From NCBI RefSeq assembly GCF_024127895.1, contig NZ_JAMYBK010000004.1, forward strand, positions 186,001 through 250,000: DNA of 64,000 nt, given 5' to 3'. The notes under the pieces were generated by a model. The model had not been told where the DNA came from. It worked only from the letters and a program-made list of their open reading frames with translations, and did not search any database. The stretch's first letter is position 1. Each line of letters starts with the position of its first letter. The stretch is from Pseudomonas guariconensis (GTDB taxonomy: Bacteria; Pseudomonadota; Gammaproteobacteria; Pseudomonadales; Pseudomonadaceae). A program made the position numbers and the translations under genes. Below, piece by piece: positions 37,330 to 45,843 of the stretch.

Positions 37330-38565
37330 GCGGCCGAGCAACACGTCGCCCAGGGACGCGGCCTGCGCCGGTGCCAACTGGCGCAGGCGCATGTGCACGT
37401 TCTCCAGTTGCTGGGCCGCGACGCTCCAGTCGTGGCGTTGGCGGGCGAACTGGCGGCCGGCCTCGCCCAACTGGCACATGCGCCAGGGCTGGTTGAGCAG
37501 TTGGGTGATCAGCAGGGCGAGCTGACCACCCTCGTCACCGCCCAGGTAGTGCTCGCCGTTGTTGACCGCAAGGCCGGACGCGCCCTTGTGGGTGGTGATC
37601 ACCGGCAGCCCGGCGGCCATCGCCTCGAGGATCTTCACCTTCGAGCCACCGGCGTAGCGCAGCGGCGCGAAGAACAGCGCCGAACGTCGTTGCAGCTCGC
37701 GCAGGTCGGGGCGATAGCCGATCCATTCGATGCGCGGATCGTTCCAGTGCAGTTTCCAGCTGGGCGGCAGGGCATGCCCGGCAATGGCCAGGCGTACCGC
37801 CGGGTTGCTCATCCATACCTGGGGCAGGATCTCCTCCAGCGCCCATTCGATGGCTTCCAGGTTGGCGCCATACTCGAAGTTGCCGACGAACAGCAGGCGC
37901 TGGCTGTGAAAGGCCGGGCACACCGCCTGGTAGTAGTCGCAATCGACGCCATTGACCACCACGTTCACCCGGCGCCCGCTGATCTGGCTGATCAATTCGG
38001 CATCATGGGCGCTGACTGCCACTACCTCGCTGGGCTGGCGCAGTACCCGCTGTTCCCAGCGCCGATAGCGCCAGCGGTCGAAGGCATTGAGCGGCCGTAG
38101 CCACAGCGGCAATCGGTCGTGGCAGGCGACACCCATCACCGATTCGAGGGTGTGCTCACTGAGCATGTAGGGCAGGCCACGGGCCTGCAGGGCTTTCTCG
38201 AAGGGCTGGAAGCTGTAGCTGTGTTCGATCTGGATCACGTCCCAGGGCTCGTCCAGCAGTTGCTCGAAGCGGTGTCGCAGGCACGGCGCCAGGCCATGGA
38301 TGATGGCCCGCATGGGGTAGTCGATGATCGGCGAGGCCAGCAGGTTGAGCGGGCTGTGCAGTGGCCGCCTGGGGAGCACGACCAGGCGCTCGACCAGGGG
38401 TTCCAGGGCCTCGCGGGCGGCATCGCCGAGCGGTACCTTCGACTGCACCAGCAAGGTGATCCGGTGCCCGTGCCGCGCCAGTTCGCGCAGCAGGTGGTAT
38501 TGCCGGGTCTTGCTGCCGCTGGTGGTGGGCCAGGGCAGGTAGGGCAGTGTCCAGAGTATGCGCAT
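37318..38565 (-). CDS. Glycosyltransferase, GT4-like
   Basis: 415 residues of the GT-B fold. The N-terminal part starts RILWTLPYLPWPTTSGSKTR with the family's short loop that binds the acceptor. The C-terminal domain has LLFVGNFEYGANLEA and the nucleotide-sugar site GGSKVKILEAMAAGLPVI (about 336-353). It should transfer a sugar to a polysaccharide or glycoconjugate. The ATG at 38565 has GAGGAA. The upstream gene encodes a GDP-mannose-forming enzyme 63 bases away on the same strand, so GDP-mannose is a plausible donor. A GC hairpin lies between the two. Confidence 0.88.
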   Translation of the reverse strand: MRILWTLPYLPWPTTSGSKTRQYHLLRELARHGHRITLLVQSKVPLGDAAREALEPLVERLVVLPRRPLHSPLNLLASPIIDYPMRAIIHGLAPCLRHRFEQLLDEPWDVIQIEHSYSFQPFEKALQARGLPYMLSEHTLESVMGVACHDRLPLWLRPLNAFDRWRYRRWEQRVLRQPSEVVAVSAHDAELISQISGRRVNVVVNGVDCDYYQAVCPAFHSQRLLFVGNFEYGANLEAIEWALEEILPQVWMSNPAVRLAIAGHALPPSWKLHWNDPRIEWIGYRPDLRELQRRSALFFAPLRYAGGSKVKILEAMAAGLPVITTHKGASGLAVNNGEHYLGGDEGGQLALLITQLLNQPWRMCQLGEAGRQFARQRHDWSVAAQQLENVHMRLRQLAPAQAASLGDVLLGRSAK

Positions 38566-38628
38566 GGCCCCGTTCCTCGCTATGGGCCGCCTGGCGGCCC
38601 TGAAAGACAGAACGCGCCCTGGGGGCAG

Positions 38629-40083
38629 TCAACCGAGGGCGGCTGCCGGGGCGCGTCCATAGATATCAGTAAAGCGCACGATGTCGTCTTCGCCCAGGTA
38701 CTCGCCGCTTTGCACCTCGATCATCACCAGGTCGATGACGCCGGGGTTGGTCAGGCGGTGGGTGCGGCCTGGCTTGATGAAGGTGGACTCGTTGGTGTCG
38801 AGCAGGAACTCTTCATCGCCGTTGGTCACGCAGGCCATGCCGCTGACCACGATCCAGTGCTCGCTGCGATGATGGTGCATCTGCAGGGACAGCGATTCGC
38901 CCGGGCGCACCATGATGCGCTTGATCTTGAAGCGTGGCCCTTCCTCGAGCACGGTGTAGGTGCCCCAGGGGCGGGTGACGGTGCGGTGCAGGCGATAGGC
39001 ATCGTGGCCTTGGCGCTTGAGCTGCTGGGCGATCACCCTGACCTCCTGGCTGCGCGCGGCATCGGCGATCAGCAGGGCGTCGGGGGTGTCGATGACGATC
39101 AGGTTGTCCAGGCCGACGGCCCCGACCAGCCGGCGCGGCGCATCGATGTAGCAGTTGTGCACGTCGTGCAGCACGGCTTCGCCGTTGCAATGGTTGCCAT
39201 GGCGGTCGGTGGGCCTGAGTTCGCGTACCGCCTCCCAGCAGCCGATGTCGCTCCAGCCCAGCTCGCACGGCACCACGGCGACCTGGCGGGAATGCTCCAT
39301 CAGGGCGAAGTCGATGGAGATGTCCGGGGCCTTGGCGAAGGTGGCCGGCTCCAGTTCCACCTGCAGGGTGCGGTCACCCTGCTTGGTCTCGCTCTGCTCC
39401 AGGCACTCGGTCACGCTGGCCAGTACCTGCGGCGCATGGGCCTGCAACTCGTCCAGCAGGGTGTCCACGCGCAGGCAGAACATGCCGGCATTCCACAGGT
39501 GGCGGCCGCCGTCGAGGTAGGCCTGGGCAGTGGCGGCGTCGGGTTTCTCCACGAAGCGTGCGACCTGGTAGCCGAGCTCGCCCAGCGCCTGGCCTTGCTC
39601 GATGTAGCCAAAACCGGTTTCGGCTCGGGTCGGCAGCAGGCCGAAGGTGGCCAACCAACCGGCGTGGGCCAGTTGGGCGGCCTGGGCGACGGCCTGCTCG
39701 AAGGCATCCAGGTCCTGGATCAAATGGTCGGCTGGCATGACCAGCAGCAGGCAGTCGTCGCCATACAGACGGGCACAGTGCAGCGCGGCGGCGGCGATGG
39801 CAGGAGCTGTGTTGCGCCCGCAGGGTTCGAGGATGAAGTCCAGGGCTGCGTTGAACGGGTTGACCTGCTGGTACTCGTCCTGGGTGCGGAAGAAGACATC
39901 GCGGTTGGTCACCGTCACCACCCGCTCCACGCCTGGCAGGGCGCTGGCGCGGGCGAAGGTCTTCTGCAGCAGGCTCTGGCCATCGGGCAGGCGCATGAAG
40001 GGCTTGGGCATGGCCTCGCGGGACACTGGCCAGAGACGGGTGCCGGCGCCGCCAGCGATGATGCAGGGAATCAGAACGCTCAT
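38629..40083 (-). CDS. Mannose-1-phosphate guanylyltransferase/mannose-6-phosphate isomerase
   Basis: 484 residues, type II bifunctional (AlgA/PslB/WbpW-like). The pyrophosphorylase signature GGAGTRLWPVSREAMPKPF is at 11-29, ETGFGYIE and FVEKPD lie in the nucleotidyltransferase domain, and the C-terminal cupin isomerase domain has MHHHRSEHWIVVSGMA with the metal histidines. It makes GDP-mannose from mannose phosphates in two steps. Which paralogue it is cannot be told here. The downstream glycosyltransferase suggests a role in polysaccharide synthesis. Confidence 0.92.
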   Translation of the reverse strand: MSVLIPCIIAGGAGTRLWPVSREAMPKPFMRLPDGQSLLQKTFARASALPGVERVVTVTNRDVFFRTQDEYQQVNPFNAALDFILEPCGRNTAPAIAAAALHCARLYGDDCLLLVMPADHLIQDLDAFEQAVAQAAQLAHAGWLATFGLLPTRAETGFGYIEQGQALGELGYQVARFVEKPDAATAQAYLDGGRHLWNAGMFCLRVDTLLDELQAHAPQVLASVTECLEQSETKQGDRTLQVELEPATFAKAPDISIDFALMEHSRQVAVVPCELGWSDIGCWEAVRELRPTDRHGNHCNGEAVLHDVHNCYIDAPRRLVGAVGLDNLIVIDTPDALLIADAARSQEVRVIAQQLKRQGHDAYRLHRTVTRPWGTYTVLEEGPRFKIKRIMVRPGESLSLQMHHHRSEHWIVVSGMACVTNGDEEFLLDTNESTFIKPGRTHRLTNPGVIDLVMIEVQSGEYLGEDDIVRFTDIYGRAPAAALG

Positions 40084-40159
40084 TTCACAGCCTCGAATCA
40101 GGGCGCTGCGGGCAGCGCGACCAAAGGAAATCTCGACCTGTCAGGCGTCTGGCGGGGAG

Positions 40160-40181
40160 AAAAGTCAATAAAATGACTTTT
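40160..40181. repeat. AT-rich hairpin between divergent genes
   Basis: AAAAGTCA and TGACTTTT pair across ATAAAA, about 80 bases before the mannose enzyme gene and about 180 bases before the lipid kinase gene. It looks like a weak intrinsic terminator, yet no gene ends here, so it may be a leader attenuator or an operator. Confidence 0.55.
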
Positions 40182-40358
40182 TCTGTCGGCATCATCCGTG
40201 AAGGCCAAATATTTGTCGAATGATGCACCCGCTGCTTTCAGCTTTCAATGTTATTTATGTGAAACCGGCTATCTTCTGACGCAATCGCCCTTGGCATGCA
40301 GCAATCTGCCTCGGGCGATGGTCGAGATCGGAGTGGACTTTCTTCAGGGAGTAGCGCG

Positions 40359-41246
40359 ATGCACGAGCGCAAGGCGATGTTGATCCTGCATGGCAAGCAA
40401 GCCATGAACGAGGAGGTGCGCAGCGCCGTGGGCAGCTTGCGGGAACGGGGCTGGACACTGGACGTGCGCTTGACCTGGGAGGCGGGCGATGCCCAGCGCC
40501 TGGTCGATGAGGCCTTGGCGGCCGGTTATCCCCATATCGTGGCCGGTGGCGGCGATGGCACCTTGCGTGATGTGGCCGAGGCCATGGGCCTGGCCGGCGG
40601 TCAGGCCAGCCTGGCGCTGTTGCCGCTGGGCACGGCCAATGATTTCGCCAAGGCCGCGGCGGTACCGCTGGAGCCGGATGCCGCCCTGGCCCTGCTGGAG
40701 CAACCCGCCCGGGCCATCGACCTGGGCAAGGTCGGCGAGCAACTGTTCCTCAACATGGCCACGGGCGGTTTCGGCAGCCAGGTCACGGCCAATACCTCGG
40801 AGGACTTGAAGAAGGTGCTGGGTGCGGCCGCCTATCTGTTCACCGGCCTGTCGCGTTTCAGCGAGCTGCAGGCGGCCTCGGTGGAGCTGCAGGGGCCGGA
40901 CTTCCACTGGCAGGGCGACCTGCTGGCGCTGGGCATCGGCAATGGCCGCCAGGCCGGGGGCGGGCACGTGCTGTGCCCGCAGGCGGTGGTCGACGACGGC
41001 CTGCTGGATATCGGTATCCTGCCCGCACCGCAGGAGATGGTGGGGGCCTTGCGTGAGTTGCTTGCCGGGGAGGAATTGTTCGTCCGTGCCCGCTTGCCCT
41101 GGGTGGAAATCAAGAGCTCCCAGGGCCTGGACATCAACCTCGACGGTGAACCGCTGCAGGCCGACAGCCTGCGATTCGAGGCCTGCCCGGGGGCATTGCG
41201 CCTGCACCTGCCGGCCGATTCGCCGCTGCTCAGTCGTCCAGGCTGA
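40359..41246 (+). CDS. yegS: YegS-like lipid kinase
   Basis: 295 residues of the diacylglycerol kinase catalytic family. The nucleotide-binding motif GGGDGTLRDVAEAM lies near 64-77 and LPLGTANDFAKAA near 88-100, with the C-terminal beta-sandwich ending in GLDINLDGEPLQAD. YegS phosphorylates phosphatidylglycerol or related lipids in vitro. The ATG at 40359 follows GGGAG. The 3' end overlaps the convergent response regulator gene by 17 bases. Confidence 0.92.
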   Translation: MHERKAMLILHGKQAMNEEVRSAVGSLRERGWTLDVRLTWEAGDAQRLVDEALAAGYPHIVAGGGDGTLRDVAEAMGLAGGQASLALLPLGTANDFAKAAAVPLEPDAALALLEQPARAIDLGKVGEQLFLNMATGGFGSQVTANTSEDLKKVLGAAAYLFTGLSRFSELQAASVELQGPDFHWQGDLLALGIGNGRQAGGGHVLCPQAVVDDGLLDIGILPAPQEMVGALRELLAGEELFVRARLPWVEIKSSQGLDINLDGEPLQADSLRFEACPGALRLHLPADSPLLSRPG

Positions 41247-41889
41247 TGATCTTCTCGCGCACGGCGAACAGCACCAGGCCCGCCACGTCGTAGATCTGCA
41301 GGCGCTTCATGATCTGCGAGCGGTGGGTTTCCACGGTCTTGATCGACAGGCCCAGGCCGTTGGCGATCTCCCGGGTCGATTTGCCGCGCACGATCAGCCG
41401 CAGGATCTCCAACTGGCGGGCGGTCAGGTTGTGCCGGTCGCTGGCAGGCTGCCTGCCCGTCTGGGCGCGTAGCAGGGCCTGGTTGATCACCGTGTGGGCG
41501 ATGGCCGGGCTGAGGTAGCGCTCGCCGTTGCACAGGGCGAGCAAGGCCTGCTCCAGTTCGGTGGCCGTGGTGTCCTTGAGCAGGTAACCGTGGGCGCCGC
41601 TTTCCAGGGCGCGCATGATCAACTCCGGGTCGGTATGCATGGAGAGGATCAGTACCTTGCAGGTGCAACCGCTCGCCCGCAGTTGGGTGAGGGCGTCCAG
41701 GCCACCGGTCGAGCGCATGGAAATGTCCAGCAGGACGATATCCGGCGCCAGGCGTTGGACCATCTCCAGCAACTGGCTGCCATCGTCGGCTTCGCCGATC
41801 ACCGCGTAGCCGGGAATGTCGGCGACCAGGGCGCGGACCCCGGCGCGGATCAGCGAGTGGTCGTCCACCAGCAACAATCTACAGGTCAT
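41230..41889 (-). CDS. NarL/UhpA-type response regulator
   Basis: 219 residues: a receiver with Asp9-Asp10 and phosphoacceptor Asp55 in IVLLDISMRS, and a LuxR-type DNA-binding domain with LTARQLEILRLIVRGKSTREI near 155-175. It overlaps the upstream kinase gene by 11 bases, so the pair is translated together. The ATG at 41889 begins MTCRLLLVDDHSLI. The target genes are unknown. Confidence 0.92.
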   Translation of the reverse strand: MTCRLLLVDDHSLIRAGVRALVADIPGYAVIGEADDGSQLLEMVQRLAPDIVLLDISMRSTGGLDALTQLRASGCTCKVLILSMHTDPELIMRALESGAHGYLLKDTTATELEQALLALCNGERYLSPAIAHTVINQALLRAQTGRQPASDRHNLTARQLEILRLIVRGKSTREIANGLGLSIKTVETHRSQIMKRLQIYDVAGLVLFAVREKIISLDD

Positions 41890-42775
41890 GGGCAGCGGAG
41901 GTCCTGGCACGTTCTCGGGTGCGTGGCGGCCATGGGAACAGGACGTCGATACGGGTGCCCTGGCCAGGTCGACTGGTCACCTGCAGGCTGCCCTGCAGGG
42001 CCGTCGCTCGCTCAAGCATACCTGCCATGCCCCGTTGGCCGGCCTTGGCCGGATCGTCGGCGGGGACGAAGCCGCAGCCGTCGTCCTGGATCGACAGGGC
42101 GAGGCCTTCGGGTGTGCGTTGCAGGCGGATCGTCAGGTTGCGTGCATGGGCATGGCGCAGCATGTTGGTGACCGCTTCCTGGGTGATGCGAAAGGCGGCC
42201 ATGGACACGGCTTCGCAGATACCGCCCAGGCGTTGCCGGCATTCCAGGCTCCAGTGCACGTCGGTGTTTTCCAGGGTGCGCAGCAGATGGGCGCGCAGGC
42301 TGGCTTCCAGGCCGAGGCTGGCCAGTTGCCGTGGATTGAGGATCGCCGAGACATCGCGCACGTTGGCCAAGGTGTTCTCCAGGGTCGTGCGCAAGGTGGT
42401 GCACTGTGTCTGCAACTCGTCGGGCACGCGGCGTTGCAACCAATCGACCTGGAGCTTGGCGGCGGTGAGCAACTGGCCTATGTCGTCATGCAGTTCCCGG
42501 CTCAGCCGCTGGCGCTCGCTTTCCTGGACCTTGAGCATGCGGTCGGCCAGTTCCGCCGGGCGCAGGTTGATCGACCGGGCCCCATGGCGCAGTTGCCAAC
42601 CGACCCCGAACATGGCGGCCAGTTGCAACAGCAACAGGCCGAGCGGCAGCGGTTGCGCACGCAGGCACAGCACCAGGTTGGCAGCCAGCGATGCCACGCA
42701 CAGGGCGGCGGTCGTCCAGTGCAACAGGGCAGTGCAGGAGCGGCAACGCTGGGGGATCTTCAAGCGTGGGAGCAT
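41879..42775 (-). CDS. NarX/UhpB-type sensor histidine kinase
   Basis: 298 residues. Two N-terminal membrane segments (about 20-40 and 45-62) are joined by a very short loop, so sensing is likely within the membrane. A HisKA_3 domain follows with His96 in RELHDDIGQLL, then an HATPase domain with DDGCGFVP and GMAGMLERA. It is the partner of the NarL-type regulator downstream. I use the ATG at 42775; a GTG at 42790 would add five residues. The 343 bases upstream hold no gene, only a TGCGCAC/GTGCGCA dyad at 42891-42909. Confidence 0.9.
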   Translation of the reverse strand: MLPRLKIPQRCRSCTALLHWTTAALCVASLAANLVLCLRAQPLPLGLLLLQLAAMFGVGWQLRHGARSINLRPAELADRMLKVQESERQRLSRELHDDIGQLLTAAKLQVDWLQRRVPDELQTQCTTLRTTLENTLANVRDVSAILNPRQLASLGLEASLRAHLLRTLENTDVHWSLECRQRLGGICEAVSMAAFRITQEAVTNMLRHAHARNLTIRLQRTPEGLALSIQDDGCGFVPADDPAKAGQRGMAGMLERATALQGSLQVTSRPGQGTRIDVLFPWPPRTRERARTSAAHDL

Positions 42776-43118
42776 AGATTGGGAAGCCACTGAATCATCG
42801 CTGTTGGAGGCCTTGCATGTGCCAGAGGCTTTGGCGTCCTGCTTTCAGTCAGTCATCGAGTGTGCGTCGAATCGAGCCATACCTGTGACGTGCGCACTTG
42901 TTGTGCGCATGGTATCACTTCAGGTTGATTTGGTCGCGACTGGCTAATTGACTGAAACCTCAGGGTTTTCGGGCCGATACGAGCGGTCGTGCGGCCAGTT
43001 GGATGGCAATGTGCTGTTACTGGGTGGGTCGGCTTTACTTCCAGGTACAACTCACCGAGCCACCCCGCTCGTTTCGTCTGCACCAAGCCAACGTTCCAAG
43101 CTGAAGTTGTGCATGTAC

Positions 43119-43637
43119 CTAGTTGGCTTTCGTGAGGCTCGACGCATTCCCCTGGTTGGGGAGGGTGTGCGGTGGATGCGGGTGGATGCAGGCGTTGCCG
43201 CTCTCCTGGCAGGGCCCGCACAATTGCGGGAGTGGCTGGCCCAGGGCGCTGGCCAGTTCGCCAAGCAGCTCGGTCTGTTCCGCAGGGTCCAGGTTCAGGC
43301 GGCCGGTGCGTACATCGACCAGTTCCAGTTGCCAGGCCAGCAGGGTCAGGCAGCCCTGCAGGGCGGCCAGGGCGTTGCCTGGCAGGTGCTGCTGGCAGCA
43401 GGCGGGGGCGAGCAACTGCTGCAGGCCGGCGGTGTAATGAGACACCTCGAGCAGGCCCAGGGTGTCGGCGCGCCGGGCGAGGGTGGCTAGGGCATCGTTC
43501 AGGCAGTGGCAGGCATCAGGGTCGTTGTCGATCAATTCCAGGTGCTGCAGGCACTCCTGGGACTTGGTCAACAAGACTTGGGCGTCCAGCAGGAAATCCT
43601 GCAGGGCACTGCTGTTCAGGGGTGCGCTATCCATCAT
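43119..43637 (-). CDS. HPt-like/CheA P1-like helical protein of unknown function
   Basis: 172 residues, mainly helical. A stretch near 50-85 (CHCLNDALATLARRADTLGL) lines up with the HPt/CheA P1 helix in which a histidine precedes LKGSA and LGL, but the Leu-Lys-Gly part is replaced. It may be a degenerate or pseudo-HPt domain. The C-terminal tail is rich in Cys, His and Pro and looks disordered. ATG pairs at 43637 and 43634 follow CTGGAG. It is divergent from cheV, 324 bases away. Function is unproven. Confidence 0.7.
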   Translation of the reverse strand: MMDSAPLNSSALQDFLLDAQVLLTKSQECLQHLELIDNDPDACHCLNDALATLARRADTLGLLEVSHYTAGLQQLLAPACCQQHLPGNALAALQGCLTLLAWQLELVDVRTGRLNLDPAEQTELLGELASALGQPLPQLCGPCQESGNACIHPHPPHTLPNQGNASSLTKAN

Positions 43638-43888
43638 GAAACTCCAGCGTGCGGGGCTGGAGCAGGGGGTGGCGACACCAAAACGATCGCTAGCAAAAGC
43701 CTGACTCCGTTCATGCAATGAGAATGGCGTCACATTAATGGCTAACTGATGGCGGGAACATCAGGTTGCACCCGATTGCGCCTAGGGGATTCCCTGATGG
43801 GTGGCGACAGGGGCTGTAGGTGCGTGGCAGCAGTAAAGCATGATGTTAAAGTGATATCAATTGCTCGGGCGGCATTTTCCGATAGGGG

Positions 43889-43914
43889 TCAAGCCGTATC
43901 GAAACCCGCCGATA
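43889..43914 (+). promoter_or_regulatory. FliA (sigma-28) type promoter of cheV
   Basis: TCAAGCCG, an 11-base spacer and GCCGATAC lie about 50 bases before the cheV ATG. Both hexamer-like boxes match the Pseudomonas flagellar sigma consensus with correct spacing. The rest of 43638-43888 shows no gene. Confidence 0.8.
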
Positions 43915-43961
43915 CAAGGCAGATGAATTCACTTTCCTGACTCAAGCCTGGAGGTTTTCCA

Positions 43962-44897
43962 ATGGCTGGCATTCTCGACACGGTAGATCAACGAACGCAA
44001 CTGGTGGGTGAGAACCGCCTGGAAATCCTCATGTTCCGGCTGGCGGGTCGCCAGTTGTTCGCAATCAACGTGTTCAAGGTCCAGGAAGTGCTGCAGTTGC
44101 CCAAGTTGACCTTGATGCCACAGCGCCATGCTTTCGTCTGCGGCGTGGTCAACCTGCGCGGGCAGACCTTGCCGGTGATCGACCTGTCCCAGGCGATCGG
44201 CATGCGCCCGCTGCAGCCAGGCCCCGACAGCACGATCATCGTCACCGAGTACAACCGCTCGGTGCAGGCCTTCCTGGTGGGCGGTGTCGAGCGCATCGTC
44301 AACATGAACTGGGAAGCTATCATGCCACCCCCGTCCAGCGCGGGGCGCCAGCATTACCTCACCGCGATCACCAAGGTCGATGAGCGGCTGGTCGAGGTGA
44401 TCGACGTGGAGAAGGTGCTGGCCGAGATCGTGCCCTACAGCACCAAGGTTTCCCGCGACAAGCTCGAGGACCCGGTCCTGGCCCGTGCCCGGGGGCGCGA
44501 GGTGCTATTGGTGGACGATTCCAGCGTGGCCCTGGCGCAACTGCGTGACACCTTGTCCCAGCTCGGCATGAAGCTGCACGTGGCCAGCGATGGCCTGAAG
44601 GCCCTGCGCATGCTCAAGGGATGGGCCGATGCGGGGGAGGATGTCTGCGAAAAGCTGCTGATGGTATTCACCGATGCGGAAATGCCGGAAATGGACGGTT
44701 ACCGGCTGACCACCGAGATACGCGGGGATGCCCGCCTGCGTGGCCTGTACGTGGTCTTGCACACGTCGCTGTCGGGAAGCTTCAACGAGTCGATGGTGAA
44801 GAAGGTCGGCTGCGACGACTTCCTCTCCAAATTCCAGCCCGACCGGCTGGTGGAGGTGGTGCAGCAGCGCTTGATGCTGGACCATGTCATGGCCTAG
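43962..44897 (+). CDS. cheV: Chemotaxis coupling protein CheV
   Basis: 311 residues: a CheW-like domain (about 15-160) with LPVIDLSQAIGMRPL, then a receiver with acidic VDDSS near 182-186 and phosphoacceptor Asp238 in MVFTDAEMPEMDGY. CheV couples receptors to CheA and its phosphorylation modulates adaptation. The ATG at 43962 has GGAGG upstream. A FliA-type promoter lies ahead, so it shares control with aer in this window. Confidence 0.95.
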   Translation: MAGILDTVDQRTQLVGENRLEILMFRLAGRQLFAINVFKVQEVLQLPKLTLMPQRHAFVCGVVNLRGQTLPVIDLSQAIGMRPLQPGPDSTIIVTEYNRSVQAFLVGGVERIVNMNWEAIMPPPSSAGRQHYLTAITKVDERLVEVIDVEKVLAEIVPYSTKVSRDKLEDPVLARARGREVLLVDDSSVALAQLRDTLSQLGMKLHVASDGLKALRMLKGWADAGEDVCEKLLMVFTDAEMPEMDGYRLTTEIRGDARLRGLYVVLHTSLSGSFNESMVKKVGCDDFLSKFQPDRLVEVVQQRLMLDHVMA

Positions 44898-44928
44898 CTG
44901 AGCTGCACTCTACGGCCTGCGCAGGACC

Positions 44929-44973
44929 TTGTGGGAACGGCCTTGTGTCGCGAAGAGGGCGCGTAGCGGCCCC
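44929..44973. repeat. Degenerate REP-like element
   Basis: TTGTGGGAACGGCCTTGTGT followed by CGCGAAGAGGGCGCGTAGCG has the layout of the P. putida group extragenic palindromes (a GGGA-C-GGCC head and a GCGCAGCGGCCC-type tail). It lies between cheV and the MOSC gene. Confidence 0.55.
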
Positions 44974-45020
44974 TGCATCGGGTATAAGCTTGATGTTTTC
45001 GACTGGGCAAGGCGGGCAGG

Positions 45021-45821
45021 ATGTTCTTGAGTGCGTTGTATCGGTACCCGGTGAAGTCAGGGCAGGCCCAGGGCCTGCAAGATTCACCGGTTGACCTGTT
45101 GGGGTTGCAGGGCGACCGGCGCTGGATGGTAGTGGAGGCGGAGAATGGCCGCTTCCTCACCCAGCGTGCCTGGCCGCGGTTGGGCCAGCTCAAGGCGAGC
45201 CATGGCGAAGGCGGGCTACTGCTCGAGACAGCAGGGCAGGCGCCGCTGGAAGTGGCCGTGCCACCTGCCGACGAGGCCCTGCGGGGCGTGACCATCTGGC
45301 GCGATACCTTGCGTGTTCCGGATGCTGGCGATGCCGCCGCGGCCTGGCTGAGCGAGCTGCTCGGCAAGCCCGTGCGCCTGGTGCATTGCCCCGAGCAGCG
45401 GGCCCGTTATTTGCCCAATGGCTATGGCCTCAACAGTGACCGGGCGGCGTTTCCGGATGGCTTTCCCTTGTTGTTGATCGGCCAGGGTTCGCTGGATGAG
45501 CTGAATCGACGCATCGGACGGCCCATGGAGATGCTGCGGTTTCGGCCGAACCTGGTGGTCGAGGGGGCAGCACCGTTCGCCGAGGATGGCTGGAAGCGCA
45601 TCCGCATCGGCGATATGACGTTTCGGCTGCTCAAGCCCAGCGTGCGCTGCATCCTGACCACGCTCGACCCGCATACCGGCGAGCGCAGTGCTGATCGCGA
45701 GCCGCTGGCCACGCTGAAGACCTTCCGCGAGCGGGAAGGGGATGTGCTGTTCGGGCAGAACCTGGCGGCAGATGGCAGTGGCCGGATCGAGGTGGGGATG
45801 AAGGTCGAGGTGATCGAGTAG
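45021..45821 (+). CDS. MOSC domain protein (YcbX/mARC-like)
   Basis: 266 residues: an N-terminal MOSC beta-barrel (about 1-115; LYRYPVKSGQAQGLQ, GDRRWMVV) and a C-terminal MOSC domain (about 140-265). The cysteine that would bind molybdenum cofactor is in LKPSVRCILTTLD, followed by the family GERS-REPLATLKTFR region. Unlike E. coli YcbX it lacks a C-terminal ferredoxin domain. Relatives reduce N-hydroxylated compounds. The stop codon's last base begins a GC hairpin. Confidence 0.87.
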   Translation: MFLSALYRYPVKSGQAQGLQDSPVDLLGLQGDRRWMVVEAENGRFLTQRAWPRLGQLKASHGEGGLLLETAGQAPLEVAVPPADEALRGVTIWRDTLRVPDAGDAAAAWLSELLGKPVRLVHCPEQRARYLPNGYGLNSDRAAFPDGFPLLLIGQGSLDELNRRIGRPMEMLRFRPNLVVEGAAPFAEDGWKRIRIGDMTFRLLKPSVRCILTTLDPHTGERSADREPLATLKTFREREGDVLFGQNLAADGSGRIEVGMKVEVIE

Positions 45822-45837
45822 GGCCGCGAAGCGGCCC
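45821..45837. terminator. GC hairpin abutting the MOSC gene stop
   Basis: GGGCCGC and GCGGCCC pair across GAA, starting on the final G of the TAG stop and ending 6 bases before the convergent slt stop. Confidence 0.6.
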
Positions 45838-45843
45838 TGTACC

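Noticed and set aside
43854..43885. TAAAGT upstream of cheV paired with CCGATAG as the FliA promoter
   Set aside because: The spacing of about 22 bases is wrong; the pair at 43889-43914 fits far better.
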